This document shows, one piece after another, positions 1 through 8,103 of a stretch of 32,024 bases of DNA. Both the position numbers and the translations under genes were made by a program. This DNA comes from Pirellulales bacterium (GTDB lineage: Bacteria > Planctomycetota > Planctomycetia > Pirellulales > JADZDJ01). Under the pieces are notes generated by a model. The model had not been told where the DNA came from and searched no databases. It was given only the letters and a program-made list of their open reading frames with translations. Location of the stretch: contig DASRSD010000093.1 of assembly GCA_035656635.1 (NCBI GenBank), forward strand, positions 1 to 32,024, read 5' to 3'. How positions within the stretch are numbered: position 1 is the first letter of the stretch; each line of letters starts with the position of its first letter.

Positions 1-2
1 CC

Positions 3-851
3 TTGCGAACGATCGGTACCGGCTTATTACTAGCCGGGATTGCCCTATTAGGGAGAGCCGAACCAAAGGCAGACGAAGGTACTCAACCAAAAGAGAGTGT
101 AAAAACTTCCGCGCCACTAAAAGGCTCCAGCGATGCTCATCAGAATTTATTCAGTTCGAATGTGCAAGTTTCGTTTACTGATAAATACTTGATCATAAAG
201 AGCGATGGTATTCCCAATCATCCGCATGGCAACTTTCCCAACAAAGACAATCCCAACACAATTCGCAAGCAAGACTACACTTTCTACATTCCTTTAAATC
301 CGAAGCCAGCAGCCAAGCCCACCAAAACGCCATTTGGGCCCATAGGCGTGGCAATAAACGGCATTCCATTTTACAACCAGTACAACGCTGAAGGGGGCGA
401 TGCGGTCAAGCTAGAAGTATTCGATTCTTGTTGTGGGCATCCCGATCCGCAGGGGCGATATCATTACCATAAGTATCCAGTATGCGTGAAATCGCCATTC
501 AAAGATCCGGAAGGCGAACATTCACCATTGATTGGATATGCATTCGATGGATACGCTATTTACGGCCCCAACGGGGAAGACGGCAAGCCGCCGACCGATT
601 TGGACGAATGCAATGGACACACTGATTCGGTGCGTGGCTATCACTACCACGTCACGGCGAATTATCCGTACATTTTAGGTGCCTATCATGGCATCGTAGA
701 ACCGAAGAATTTCGATCACGGACCACCAGGTGGTAAGGGACCGCCTGAAGGCAAATCGCCGATTAACGGTCCACCGTTCGGAAATGGACCGCCACCATAT
801 GGACATCCTCCATTCTGGATTCCACCGCCGACCGGGCTGCCACCAAGATAA
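3..851 (+). CDS. YHYH-domain secreted protein (5' end at or beyond window edge)
   Basis: The protein carries two copies of the motif that names the YHYH family: GRYHYHKYPVC near residue 150 and RGYHYHVTANYPY near residue 215. Between them lie paired cysteines (DSCCGHP, DECNGH) that could form disulfides or bind metal. The first 20 residues are hydrophobic (TGLLLAGIALLG) and look like the core of a signal peptide, so the protein is probably exported. The C-terminal 45 residues are rich in Pro and Gly (GPPGGKGPPEGK type) and are probably an unstructured tail. The only start codon inside the window is a TTG at base 3 and the frame may be open to the left edge, so the true start may lie a few codons upstream outside the window. 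The biochemical role of YHYH proteins is not established. The family assignment is firm and the function unknown. Confidence 0.85.
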   Translation: MRTIGTGLLLAGIALLGRAEPKADEGTQPKESVKTSAPLKGSSDAHQNLFSSNVQVSFTDKYLIIKSDGIPNHPHGNFPNKDNPNTIRKQDYTFYIPLNPKPAAKPTKTPFGPIGVAINGIPFYNQYNAEGGDAVKLEVFDSCCGHPDPQGRYHYHKYPVCVKSPFKDPEGEHSPLIGYAFDGYAIYGPNGEDGKPPTDLDECNGHTDSVRGYHYHVTANYPYILGAYHGIVEPKNFDHGPPGGKGPPEGKSPINGPPFGNGPPPYGHPPFWIPPPTGLPPR

Positions 852-1095
852 ATTCCAATTGCCGAACTCTGACAAAATGCAGGATCTCTCTCCTGCGTGG
901 CATGAAAGGATTCTCATCCTAAAGTTCTCGACGGTCTCAAAAGACTGAACCGACAGACTTGTCAAAAATCGTATCTAAAAACTGGTAAACGCTGTTCAGG
1001 CCAGTTATTTACGGTTAAGATAGTTCGCATTAGGGTATGTATTGCTGTTGCCACCCTTGGATGAAGATGTGGCGGCTGACCGCGCGAGAAAGTTA

Positions 1096-2778
1096 ATGAA
1101 GGCAATAAAAATACGTCACCAGTGGTTTTTACTGCCACTGATATTGGTTGTTTCCCTGGTCAGCGTCAGGACGACCCAGGCCGTGTATTGGAACAACGAT
1201 CCCAATTTTGGCACCACCGCCGGCACCAGCGGCCTAACCGATATGCCACTCTGGTTCCCCAACGACTACATCATCAACAATACGTCGAACAATACGCGCG
1301 GAACCACCATTCTGCTGAATAACGAATGGGCCCTCAGCGTGCGCCACGTGGTGCAAAACGGCAGTGATTTCAGCACCATCACCAGCCCGGGCAATGTAAA
1401 TGTGGCCGTATCGGGAGCGACGGTTTACGGGAGCCAAATTTTCACGCCCGACGGCGGCTCAGAAATTTCGCTCACGCATTTGCGCGGCGGAATTCCCGGC
1501 GCGATTAATTTGCTCAGCGACATCAATACTTCTTCCGATGAAATCGGCCGCGTGGTGGAAATTGGCGGTTGGGGTTTTTGGGGCGTTATCGACACGACTC
1601 AAGCCGCCGGCAGCAGCGATGTCGCCGGGACCGGTAGTGGCGCGGAAACTTTCCACCGCGCTTACAATGTGGCCACTTCGATCAATGGCCTGGGACAAAT
1701 TACCATCGGCACAGGCGGCACCGGCAATGCCACGCTCAAAGCTGACGGCCTGGTGCAAGGCATCGGCGAATCGGGCGACAGCGGCGGCCCCATGTTCGCT
1801 TTTTATGGAACCAACATCAACGATCCCACGCAGGCCAACAATTTGGCCAATTGGCGGCTGGTTGGGTTGACCGCCACCGCCACCGCGCTGGGTTCCGGCA
1901 ACATCGTCTCGTGGGGCGCCAGCGCGAATTACACCCGGGTTTCCAATTTTTCCAGTTGGATCAACAGCACGATTGCCGCCAATTCTTTCCCGGCCTCGGT
2001 CACTGGCGCTTGGGTGCAAGATGCCGGCACCGGTTTATACGATGACCATTCCAACGTCGTGAGCGTCACCAACACCACTGGCGCGCCGGTCATTCATTCC
2101 AGCTTCGGCTCCGGTCCCAATCACACGGGCGGATACACTATGAGCCAAGTCGGGCAAAAAATTGTGATGACCGCCATGCTCAGCGCGCCGCTGGTGCTGA
2201 ACGACATTCAGTTTCGCTTCGGTATGTTCAACGACGTCGGCGGCACCATTGCCGGAAACGTGTCCGGCGGCACACCCTGGCAAGGATATTTCGTCGGCAA
2301 TGCCATTCAGGGCTTCACCAATGGCGTTTTCGAAAAGGGATCCAGTGGCGGTGGCGTTGGGCAGTGGTGGTCGCAGGCCAGCCCAAATTCCGCGACGGTG
2401 GTAAACGGTTTCACCACTTCCGCCATGGGCAGTTTTACCGGCAGCACGCCAGCCGGCATCTATTCGCTATCGCTCACCTACACGCGCGAAGCCACTGGTT
2501 TGGAAATCGATTGGGCAATGTCGCAAATCGACAGCATCACCGGCAGTGCGACTTCTGGCGTGTATTCCTTTACAGGCAGCATTTTGGACGCCACGCCCGC
2601 TTCGTCAAGTTGGACGTACGACGAACTTGGCTTTTTCCTCTTCGGTAGCAACTTTACCGGACAAATGGTACTGGAGAACGTGAACGTCGCATTCGTACCG
2701 GAACCGTCAACGCTTGTGTTGCTCGCGGTAGGCAGCTTGGCCGCGTTTTTCTACCGATGCCATAAGCAACGCGCGTGA
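1096..2778 (+). CDS. Trypsin-like serine protease with PEP-CTERM sorting signal
   Basis: The ATG at 1096 is preferred over an in-frame TTG 54 bases upstream because it places a clean signal peptide at the N-terminus: charged MKAIKIR, a hydrophobic core, and a likely cut after TTQA. Residues about 60-250 resemble a chymotrypsin-fold protease: SVRHVV supplies the histidine (about H84) and GESGDSGGPM the nucleophile serine (about S229). Where the family usually has D-[IL]-[AG]-L, this protein has SEISLTHL, so the aspartate position looks to be a glutamate (about E123). The C-terminal half is Gly/Ser/Thr-rich and ends in VPEPSTLVLLAVGSLAA followed by a short basic tail, the classic PEP-CTERM tripartite signal read by exosortase. 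The protein is therefore expected to be processed at the membrane and exported or anchored outside the cell. Its substrate is unknown. It converges on the next gene with only 24 bases between stops. Confidence 0.85.
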   Translation: MKAIKIRHQWFLLPLILVVSLVSVRTTQAVYWNNDPNFGTTAGTSGLTDMPLWFPNDYIINNTSNNTRGTTILLNNEWALSVRHVVQNGSDFSTITSPGNVNVAVSGATVYGSQIFTPDGGSEISLTHLRGGIPGAINLLSDINTSSDEIGRVVEIGGWGFWGVIDTTQAAGSSDVAGTGSGAETFHRAYNVATSINGLGQITIGTGGTGNATLKADGLVQGIGESGDSGGPMFAFYGTNINDPTQANNLANWRLVGLTATATALGSGNIVSWGASANYTRVSNFSSWINSTIAANSFPASVTGAWVQDAGTGLYDDHSNVVSVTNTTGAPVIHSSFGSGPNHTGGYTMSQVGQKIVMTAMLSAPLVLNDIQFRFGMFNDVGGTIAGNVSGGTPWQGYFVGNAIQGFTNGVFEKGSSGGGVGQWWSQASPNSATVVNGFTTSAMGSFTGSTPAGIYSLSLTYTREATGLEIDWAMSQIDSITGSATSGVYSFTGSILDATPASSSWTYDELGFFLFGSNFTGQMVLENVNVAFVPEPSTLVLLAVGSLAAFFYRCHKQRA

Positions 2779-2802
2779 AATTCAACCATAGTGGCGCGGT
2801 AC

Positions 2803-3279
2803 TTAGAGATACATGCCCATGTAGCCGCCCGATTGGTCAGCTTTAGCCTGCAATGTGGCGATTCGCTTTTTAGCTTGTTCTAAATCGCCGCCGGCAATGT
2901 AGCGATTGAACTCCACCATGACAGCGTGCGGCACTGTGTCTTTAAACCAAGCAACAATGGGTTCCGTAAGCCATTCGCACGTTTCACGCTCCAGTTTCAC
3001 CTGTAGATTGGCGTGGGCGGCCTGTTGATCAGTTTCATCAGTAAGCAGCGTTCCTTCGAAGCTGAATTCCAGCATTCCTTCTTCCGCTGAATTAGTCAGA
3101 TGAAACACGCAGTGGGCATTGTACAAGTAATATGAATTGTGGGAACCATGCGCTTCCATGGCAGCTTTTATGTGTTCGCATCGTTGACGATAACGCGGCG
3201 AAGCATCCAATGGAATTTCCAACCGAGAAATCGAACGTAGCGGCAAGCAATCAAACGTGATTTCAACGTAACGCTGCAT
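2803..3279 (-). CDS. Hypothetical protein of 158 residues
   Basis: I do not recognise a named family. The protein starts MQRYVEITFDCLPLRS and is soluble-looking, with no signal peptide or membrane segment. Residues 1-95 alternate hydrophobic and polar positions as in beta strands, with a GMLEFSFEGTLL strand near residue 70. The C-terminal 60 residues look helical, with an acidic and basic segment (DLEQAKKRIATLQAK) followed by a Gly/Tyr/Met tail. No catalytic motif is visible. It reads opposite to the PEP-CTERM gene on its left, and its start lies about 100 bases from the stop of the upstream minus-strand gene, so a shared transcript is possible. Codon and amino-acid composition are like the neighbours, so I believe it is a real gene, probably restricted to planctomycetes. 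Confidence 0.7.
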   Translation of the reverse strand: MQRYVEITFDCLPLRSISRLEIPLDASPRYRQRCEHIKAAMEAHGSHNSYYLYNAHCVFHLTNSAEEGMLEFSFEGTLLTDETDQQAAHANLQVKLERETCEWLTEPIVAWFKDTVPHAVMVEFNRYIAGGDLEQAKKRIATLQAKADQSGGYMGMYL

Positions 3280-3382
3280 AATTTTTGGTTGGAGTCTGCA
3301 ATGATGCTACAACCCGATCAAGTGCTAATTTCAAGCGACGGTAGAACAGCATACCGTAAACAGCAGACCTTGGGAAATTAAT

Positions 3383-5881
3383 TTAGAATTGACCGGAAGT
3401 GCTGCTAGCCGATTCGGCCGACGTGCCCTGAGCGGGCAGTGTCCAGCCGACCGCCAGCCACCCATCCTTAGAAACCAATTGGGTCCATGGAAGTTGGCCG
3501 AGCTTTGCCCAGCGGCCTCGCAAAGTCATGCCTTCGGATTTCAATTGCTGCGGAAAAATGGGCTCTGAGTTGGCTTCTTTGTCCTCAGCTGGCGCTTCGC
3601 CAACTCCAAAAAATCGCCGAGGCAATGTTTTGGTAATCAAAGTGCTGCGGCGTGTTTTTTCGGCAAACGAAAGATTGGCTTCCGCATCCCCGGGCATCGG
3701 CAGGCCTTTGACGCCAAACTCACCATCGATTCTCGAAGCTCGGGCCACACCGCCCTCTAGTGTCAGTTTGTATGTGACATATACCTCTGCCGGATATGGA
3801 TTAACCACGCGTTGGCCATTATTATCCAGATTCGGTTGCGTAGTCGATTTAATGTGTAGCACGAGGCGGGCAGTGCCATCACGAAATTGAATATCGACGG
3901 GCTGTTCATCAGCGAATGTCATCCCTGCGTAATTGACTTGGACATCGCCGCGTTTGACGTCGGCCAGGAACTTCATCACATCGTTGTATGAAACCGATTC
4001 GCGCGAAAGGCCGGCCAAGTAGCGGTTAAACTGGTCTTCCGTCAAAGAGGCATTAAATACAGCGCGAGTCAGCGTATCGTACTCAGCCTGCGTGACCGTA
4101 ATGCTATAACGATCTTTCATCAGTGATTGGAACTGATCAAACGTGACGACTAGCGAATTGTCACGATGGTCGGCTGGAGCTGCCGCTTCGGCCAGACATT
4201 GCAAGTAGTCGTTGAACTCAGTTGGCTCATAGCGCATGCTGGCAGCATCCCGTACGGAGCGACGATAGGCCAGCGAGCGAACAGCGCGACCCGCTTCAAC
4301 AGCACCACCTAAATTATCGACCAATGATTCATGTAGTCGAATTGAAAGTTGTGTATTGGAAGCAGCATCCGGAGGCGGTGTAGTGGCGCCCAACTCATTT
4401 GCTCGAGCTTGCAAACCCACCACATTCAGCCAATCGCTTGTCGTGCTGAACGAAAGCTGCTGGGGAAACGCGTCTCGCCGCAGGAGCGGATTCCGGAACC
4501 GATCATCAAACGAACGATTCAAATTTGCCATCAAGGTGCCGGTGCGACTATCCATTCGATTTTCCAACCGCGCCTCCGCATGCTCGCCTGCTATTTCCTC
4601 GGCTTCATCTTTGCTGCCGTAAACGCGGTTCGTTGCGATGCGTGTGATCAATCGTCCTGCGCAAACATCAATACAATCGATCTCATTGTTAGTACAACAC
4701 TGCGCAGAAGCAGGATCGCCAATGAATGCGACTTCGTCAAACTCGACACGGTTCTTACCGGCTAACTGCGTGGTACCGTGGCTAAACACCGTGACCATGC
4801 CATGATAGCCGACAGTCTTGGACTTCGTTTGGCCCGTGAGTCCAATTTCTACGATCGCCTTGTCGCGGTTGGGAACCAGCGCGGCACGCACTTGGCCTGT
4901 GGTATGGCCGGAGCCTTCTACATCGGTTCCCAGAATGACATCTTTAATTGGGGTTTGTTCGTCGATTTGGTCGTTGATACCGCTAACAACAATGTCGCTG
5001 GAAACGTGGACTAGTAAATTCGATTGGCTGTCTTGTCCGCGCACCGCAGCAACCAATCCCGGCGCCTGTCCAGATTTCGAAATGCGGTCCAGAAGTTCGC
5101 CCAATTCTCGGCGGTCGAATGTAGCGGGCGATTTGGCAGCGGTTTCCAAACTAGCAGCTAACGCATCCAAGTTTTTATCGTAATCTTCTCGGGCTTGCGA
5201 ATTCTGAAAGGCCGCCAATAAGCCGGCATACGGCCGCAAAGTTGTTGTCACGCCACGAAATTGCGGCAATTCTAAACCCGAAAATCCAGATGAATAACGG
5301 GTTGCAAATGCATTGAGAATCTTTGGATCAGCGTTTAAATCTTTCTTTAATTCCGTCTGCAAATCGTCCAGACCAAGAAACTTCCGCCAGCTGGCGCCGT
5401 TGCTACCGGAACCCTTCAAATATCGATCTAATCGCCGTACAGCGGATGCTAATGCCACTTGCCGCTCCATAACGGTCGACTTTTCTACAGGCTTATAGTC
5501 GGATTTTGCCGCTCGAGCCATTGCGGGCAAGTCGGCCGCTTTCGGCTGCGAAAGGTCTTTGATCCAAGCGACGAGTGCCTTGCGTGTCGATTCGAACTGG
5601 GACAACCGCAATCCTGGCTCGCGCGCTTGGTATTTCTGGAGGATGTCCTTAACCACCACTGCGTCAGCATCCGGCCCTTTTTCAAGCTGCTGTTTCAATT
5701 CCGCAGTGCGCAGATATTTATTCCAGCCCGGCTGATTAGCTTGGCCAGAAAGCCAGTTGTCTTGATCCGAAAGAGCATTCCGAACTTGTTCACCAGAGCG
5801 AGTTTGGGCAGCAACATGGGACAGAAACAACAAACAAAGGCCAAAAACTGCTGCGGTTAGAAAGTGTGTTGGCAATCGCAT
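3383..5881 (-). CDS. Large secreted protein of unknown function (832 residues)
   Basis: The N-terminus (MRLPTHFLTAAVFGLCLLFL, then SHVAAQ) is a typical signal peptide with a cleavage site around VAA-QT. The ATG follows AAAGGA with a 9-base spacer, supporting this start. Residues about 30-290 are helical and contain repeated blocks of similar layout (xxNAxxxxxxWxxFLxLxxLxxxL), which may be a duplicated helical module: compare WNKYLRTAELKQQL and WRKFLGLDDLQTEL. Residues about 290-420 look beta-rich. A short cysteine cluster (AQCCTNNEIDCIDVCAG) sits near residue 400. The region about 640-760 again looks beta-rich. No enzyme motif is recognised. The protein is probably periplasmic or cell-surface and looks like the large uncharacterised exported proteins common in planctomycetes. 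The start lies divergent from the gene at 6296, leaving a shared 414-base upstream region. Confidence 0.8.
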   Translation of the reverse strand: MRLPTHFLTAAVFGLCLLFLSHVAAQTRSGEQVRNALSDQDNWLSGQANQPGWNKYLRTAELKQQLEKGPDADAVVVKDILQKYQAREPGLRLSQFESTRKALVAWIKDLSQPKAADLPAMARAAKSDYKPVEKSTVMERQVALASAVRRLDRYLKGSGSNGASWRKFLGLDDLQTELKKDLNADPKILNAFATRYSSGFSGLELPQFRGVTTTLRPYAGLLAAFQNSQAREDYDKNLDALAASLETAAKSPATFDRRELGELLDRISKSGQAPGLVAAVRGQDSQSNLLVHVSSDIVVSGINDQIDEQTPIKDVILGTDVEGSGHTTGQVRAALVPNRDKAIVEIGLTGQTKSKTVGYHGMVTVFSHGTTQLAGKNRVEFDEVAFIGDPASAQCCTNNEIDCIDVCAGRLITRIATNRVYGSKDEAEEIAGEHAEARLENRMDSRTGTLMANLNRSFDDRFRNPLLRRDAFPQQLSFSTTSDWLNVVGLQARANELGATTPPPDAASNTQLSIRLHESLVDNLGGAVEAGRAVRSLAYRRSVRDAASMRYEPTEFNDYLQCLAEAAAPADHRDNSLVVTFDQFQSLMKDRYSITVTQAEYDTLTRAVFNASLTEDQFNRYLAGLSRESVSYNDVMKFLADVKRGDVQVNYAGMTFADEQPVDIQFRDGTARLVLHIKSTTQPNLDNNGQRVVNPYPAEVYVTYKLTLEGGVARASRIDGEFGVKGLPMPGDAEANLSFAEKTRRSTLITKTLPRRFFGVGEAPAEDKEANSEPIFPQQLKSEGMTLRGRWAKLGQLPWTQLVSKDGWLAVGWTLPAQGTSAESASSTSGQF

Positions 5882-6295
5882 CCGTACGTTCCTTTCATTC
5901 CTAACAAACGGTGTAGTACATGGAGTGTACCGTCAATTCATACCACGAAATTCCAATGCACGCCAACACCCTAAATTGCAGGTTTGGAAAAATCGTCAGA
6001 ATCACCCCATCTCAGCGTGGCCCTCAATTTGACTAAGGTCATCTCTTCCTCTTACTGGCATTTGAGTCATTTGCGCCGGAATACAACCGCAAAGTCAGAC
6101 TATTTTCTTCAAACCATCGAGCCAGCCCCCTTGTCGAAATCGTTTTATGTTGCCTTAATATCCTGACTTGATCTGCTAGCATCCTCGATCAACCCGCCTA
6201 TAGCACCAAAGCATCCCCGCTGGAATCGATCCGGCATCGTATCACGATCCACGCGTCTTAAGGATTGCGTGAATCGAAATGTAAGGAGGCTACTC
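5882..6295. other. Divergent intergenic region
   Basis: This 414-base stretch separates two divergently transcribed secreted-protein genes and must hold both promoters. A short open frame on the plus strand (5984-6166) has no homology that I recognise and is probably chance. A weak promoter-like pair is visible on the plus strand, TTGTCG at 6131 and TTAATA at 6155, but it departs from consensus and is not a firm call. I see no clear operator or terminator. Confidence 0.4.
6283..6289 (+). promoter_or_regulatory. Strong Shine-Dalgarno sequence fixing the start at 6296
   Basis: AAGGAGG is followed by a 6-base spacer and ATG. This is a near-perfect ribosome binding site in a genome where most genes show little or none. 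It argues against the in-frame GTG at 6269, which would put the site inside the coding region. Confidence 0.75.
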
Positions 6296-7321
6296 ATGCC
6301 AGTTACGTACGAAACATTGATTGCCAGAAGTCGTATCCCATCCCTGGCAATATGGCTTAGCTTTATCTGCTGTTCTGCAAACGCTGTTGACCCGTCGATC
6401 CCCGCGAATCATAGGTCAGCTGCTGAATCCACGAATGAACTTGATTTGACGAGGGCGGCGCCTGATTCAGTTTCCTCGGGCTCCGGTCACGTTATCAGCT
6501 GGCTCAATGACTATTCGGTGGCAATGAATCAAGCCAAAGCCGAAAAGAAAATGATGCTAATTCATTTCTTCCGGCCCTCCGATCAAAAGCGAGCGGAAGC
6601 AAGCGTAGCGGGCGACTCCGTCTCGAATGTGGAAAAGGCGTTTAGCCAGCTCACAGTCCCCGAAAAGCTCGATAGCTTTATTTTGGTGAAGCTGCCGATA
6701 GACACACAGATTAGTACGAAAGGACAAAACATTCGGCTACTCGATCACGGTGCGTTTTCTGAATTACACAAAGGTCCGGGACTGGCCGTAATCGATATGG
6801 CCCATGAAAAGGCAGAATACTACAGCTACGTCGTCAGCGTTTTGCCATTCACGCCGGGCAAGTATTACCGTTTCCGTCCCAGCCAAATCGAAACGCTCGT
6901 GGGCCTTCCGGAAGGAACGCTTACCCAGCGCAGCATGATATTAGCGGTACGAATTCATCCGGAACACCCGGCCAGCACCAACGGTCAGGAAAACCCGGTC
7001 CTGTTGTCGGAAGCAACCTCGCATTCCGATTATCAAGCGCAGGTCCACGTTCAGGGACACCAAGGTTGGGGCTCGCGATTTGAACGCATCCTCGGAAAAC
7101 TGTTGGGTCGCGGTGAGGCAGGCATGCCCGTGGAAGTCGTGGCTGAAAGTTGGCCCGACCAAGACCTGATGGATTCCTGCGTCGATTGCGTGGCCAGTTG
7201 GCGACAATCGCCCGGCCACTGGGAAGCCGTCAGCGCCAAGCAAGCCAGCTATGGCTACGACATTCGCGAAGGCAGCAACGGTATTTGGTACGCCACGGGC
7301 ATCTTCCGCGAGGCGCACTAG
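6296..7321 (+). CDS. Secreted protein: thioredoxin-like segment without CXXC plus CAP-like C-terminus
   Basis: Starting at the ATG after the strong ribosome binding site gives 341 residues. The first 30 residues look like a signal peptide (SLAIWLSFICCSANA, then VDPS). Residues about 60-140 resemble the thioredoxin-like segment seen in proteins that begin A-K-x-E-K-K-xx-L-hydrophobic: here AKAEKKMMLIHFFRPSDQ, but the place where CXXC would stand reads RPSDQ, so redox activity is unlikely. The last 100 residues look like a CAP (SCP/PR-1) domain: GWGSRFERI, AESWPDQDLMD, SWRQSPGHWEAV and GIWYATGIF match the helix, S-P-G-H and final strand pattern of bacterial CAP proteins. CAP domains in bacteria are extracellular and mostly of unknown activity. 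Both domain calls are by eye. The pairing suggests an envelope role. The gene stands alone, with a dispersed repeat copy 87 bases after its stop. Confidence 0.75.
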   Translation: MPVTYETLIARSRIPSLAIWLSFICCSANAVDPSIPANHRSAAESTNELDLTRAAPDSVSSGSGHVISWLNDYSVAMNQAKAEKKMMLIHFFRPSDQKRAEASVAGDSVSNVEKAFSQLTVPEKLDSFILVKLPIDTQISTKGQNIRLLDHGAFSELHKGPGLAVIDMAHEKAEYYSYVVSVLPFTPGKYYRFRPSQIETLVGLPEGTLTQRSMILAVRIHPEHPASTNGQENPVLLSEATSHSDYQAQVHVQGHQGWGSRFERILGKLLGRGEAGMPVEVVAESWPDQDLMDSCVDCVASWRQSPGHWEAVSAKQASYGYDIREGSNGIWYATGIFREAH

Positions 7322-7407
7322 CCGAACCCGGTCGCATTGAATTGAACAGACACTTCGGCGGCGCGCGGCGGTGAGTTGCCGTCGCAACCTCAACCACGAC
7401 GCACATT

Positions 7408-7449
7408 CGTTTAGCCACGACGCGCAGTCCTCGGAGCGGAGCGCTCGCT
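7408..7449 (+). repeat. Dispersed GC-rich repeat, copy 1 (intergenic)
   Basis: This copy begins CGTTTAGCCACGACGCG and ends GGAGCGGAGCGCT, followed by CGCTGC. Over 38 aligned bases it matches the copy at 8281-8324 (opposite strand) at 33 positions by my count. It lies between the stop of the CAP-like gene and the start of ppa, so here it is non-coding. Confidence 0.7.
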
Positions 7450-7533
7450 GCCCCGTTGGCGCAACTCAAAATTCGCTTTTCTCGCGCTGCCCGCCCGTCG
7501 CCAACCGCCCCTTGTGTGTGCTACACTTCGCAC

Positions 7534-8100
7534 ATGCATCCACTGCACGATATTTACGTTGACGACCAGCAAATCGATCACGTCTTTCCGGCCATCATCG
7601 AAGTGCCGCAAGGCAGCAAAAACAAGTACGAGCTGGACAAGGAAACCGGCCTCATCCGCCTGGACCGTGTGTTGTACAGCGCCGTCCACTATCCGGCCAA
7701 TTACGGTTTCATTCCCCGCACCCATTGCGAAGATGGCGACCCGCTCGACGTGCTGGTGCTCGGCCAGGAGCCGGTTTATCCGCTGACCATTGTCGCCGCC
7801 CGAGCCATTGGCGTGATGCGCATGCGCGACGAAAAAGGGCTGGACGACAAAATCATTGCCGTGAACGTCAGCGATCCGGCCGTGGAGGAATACAACGACC
7901 GCACCGAGCTGCCTAAGCACACGCTGGTGGAAATCAAGCGCTTTTTTGAAGATTACAAAAAGCTGGAGCACAAAACCGTGGAAGTGGAAGATATTTTAGG
8001 CCCGACCGAGGCCATTAAAATCATCCGCGAAGCGCTCGACATGTATCGCAAGCTTCGCCGCGGTGAGCTGTCCGACAAAAGCAGCGGCTTTCGACTATAG
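7534..8100 (+). CDS. ppa: Inorganic pyrophosphatase (family I, soluble)
   Basis: This enzyme hydrolyses pyrophosphate to two phosphates in the cytoplasm and pulls nucleotide and lipid synthesis forward. The 188-residue protein has the family I pattern throughout: IEVPQGSKNKYELD, DRVLYSAVHYPANYGFIP, and the metal-binding signature EDGDPLDVLVLG with its three aspartates (about D67, D69, D72), then DPAVEEYND and the helix EIKRFFEDYKKLE. The ATG at 7534 is chosen because it precedes the conserved N-terminus directly. The longer frame back to 7456 would read through a dispersed repeat and gives no family-like sequence. No good Shine-Dalgarno sequence is visible. Length is slightly above the E. coli enzyme. 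The gene converges on the acyl-CoA synthetase with 3 bases between stops, so no separate terminator fits between them. Confidence 0.95.
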   Translation: MHPLHDIYVDDQQIDHVFPAIIEVPQGSKNKYELDKETGLIRLDRVLYSAVHYPANYGFIPRTHCEDGDPLDVLVLGQEPVYPLTIVAARAIGVMRMRDEKGLDDKIIAVNVSDPAVEEYNDRTELPKHTLVEIKRFFEDYKKLEHKTVEVEDILGPTEAIKIIREALDMYRKLRRGELSDKSSGFRL

Positions 8101-8103
8101 TAC

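Noticed and set aside
5984-6166. Plus-strand frame of 60 codons in the divergent intergenic region
   Set aside because: Composition is unlike a protein of the neighbouring genes, there is no ribosome binding site, and it lies where promoters are needed.
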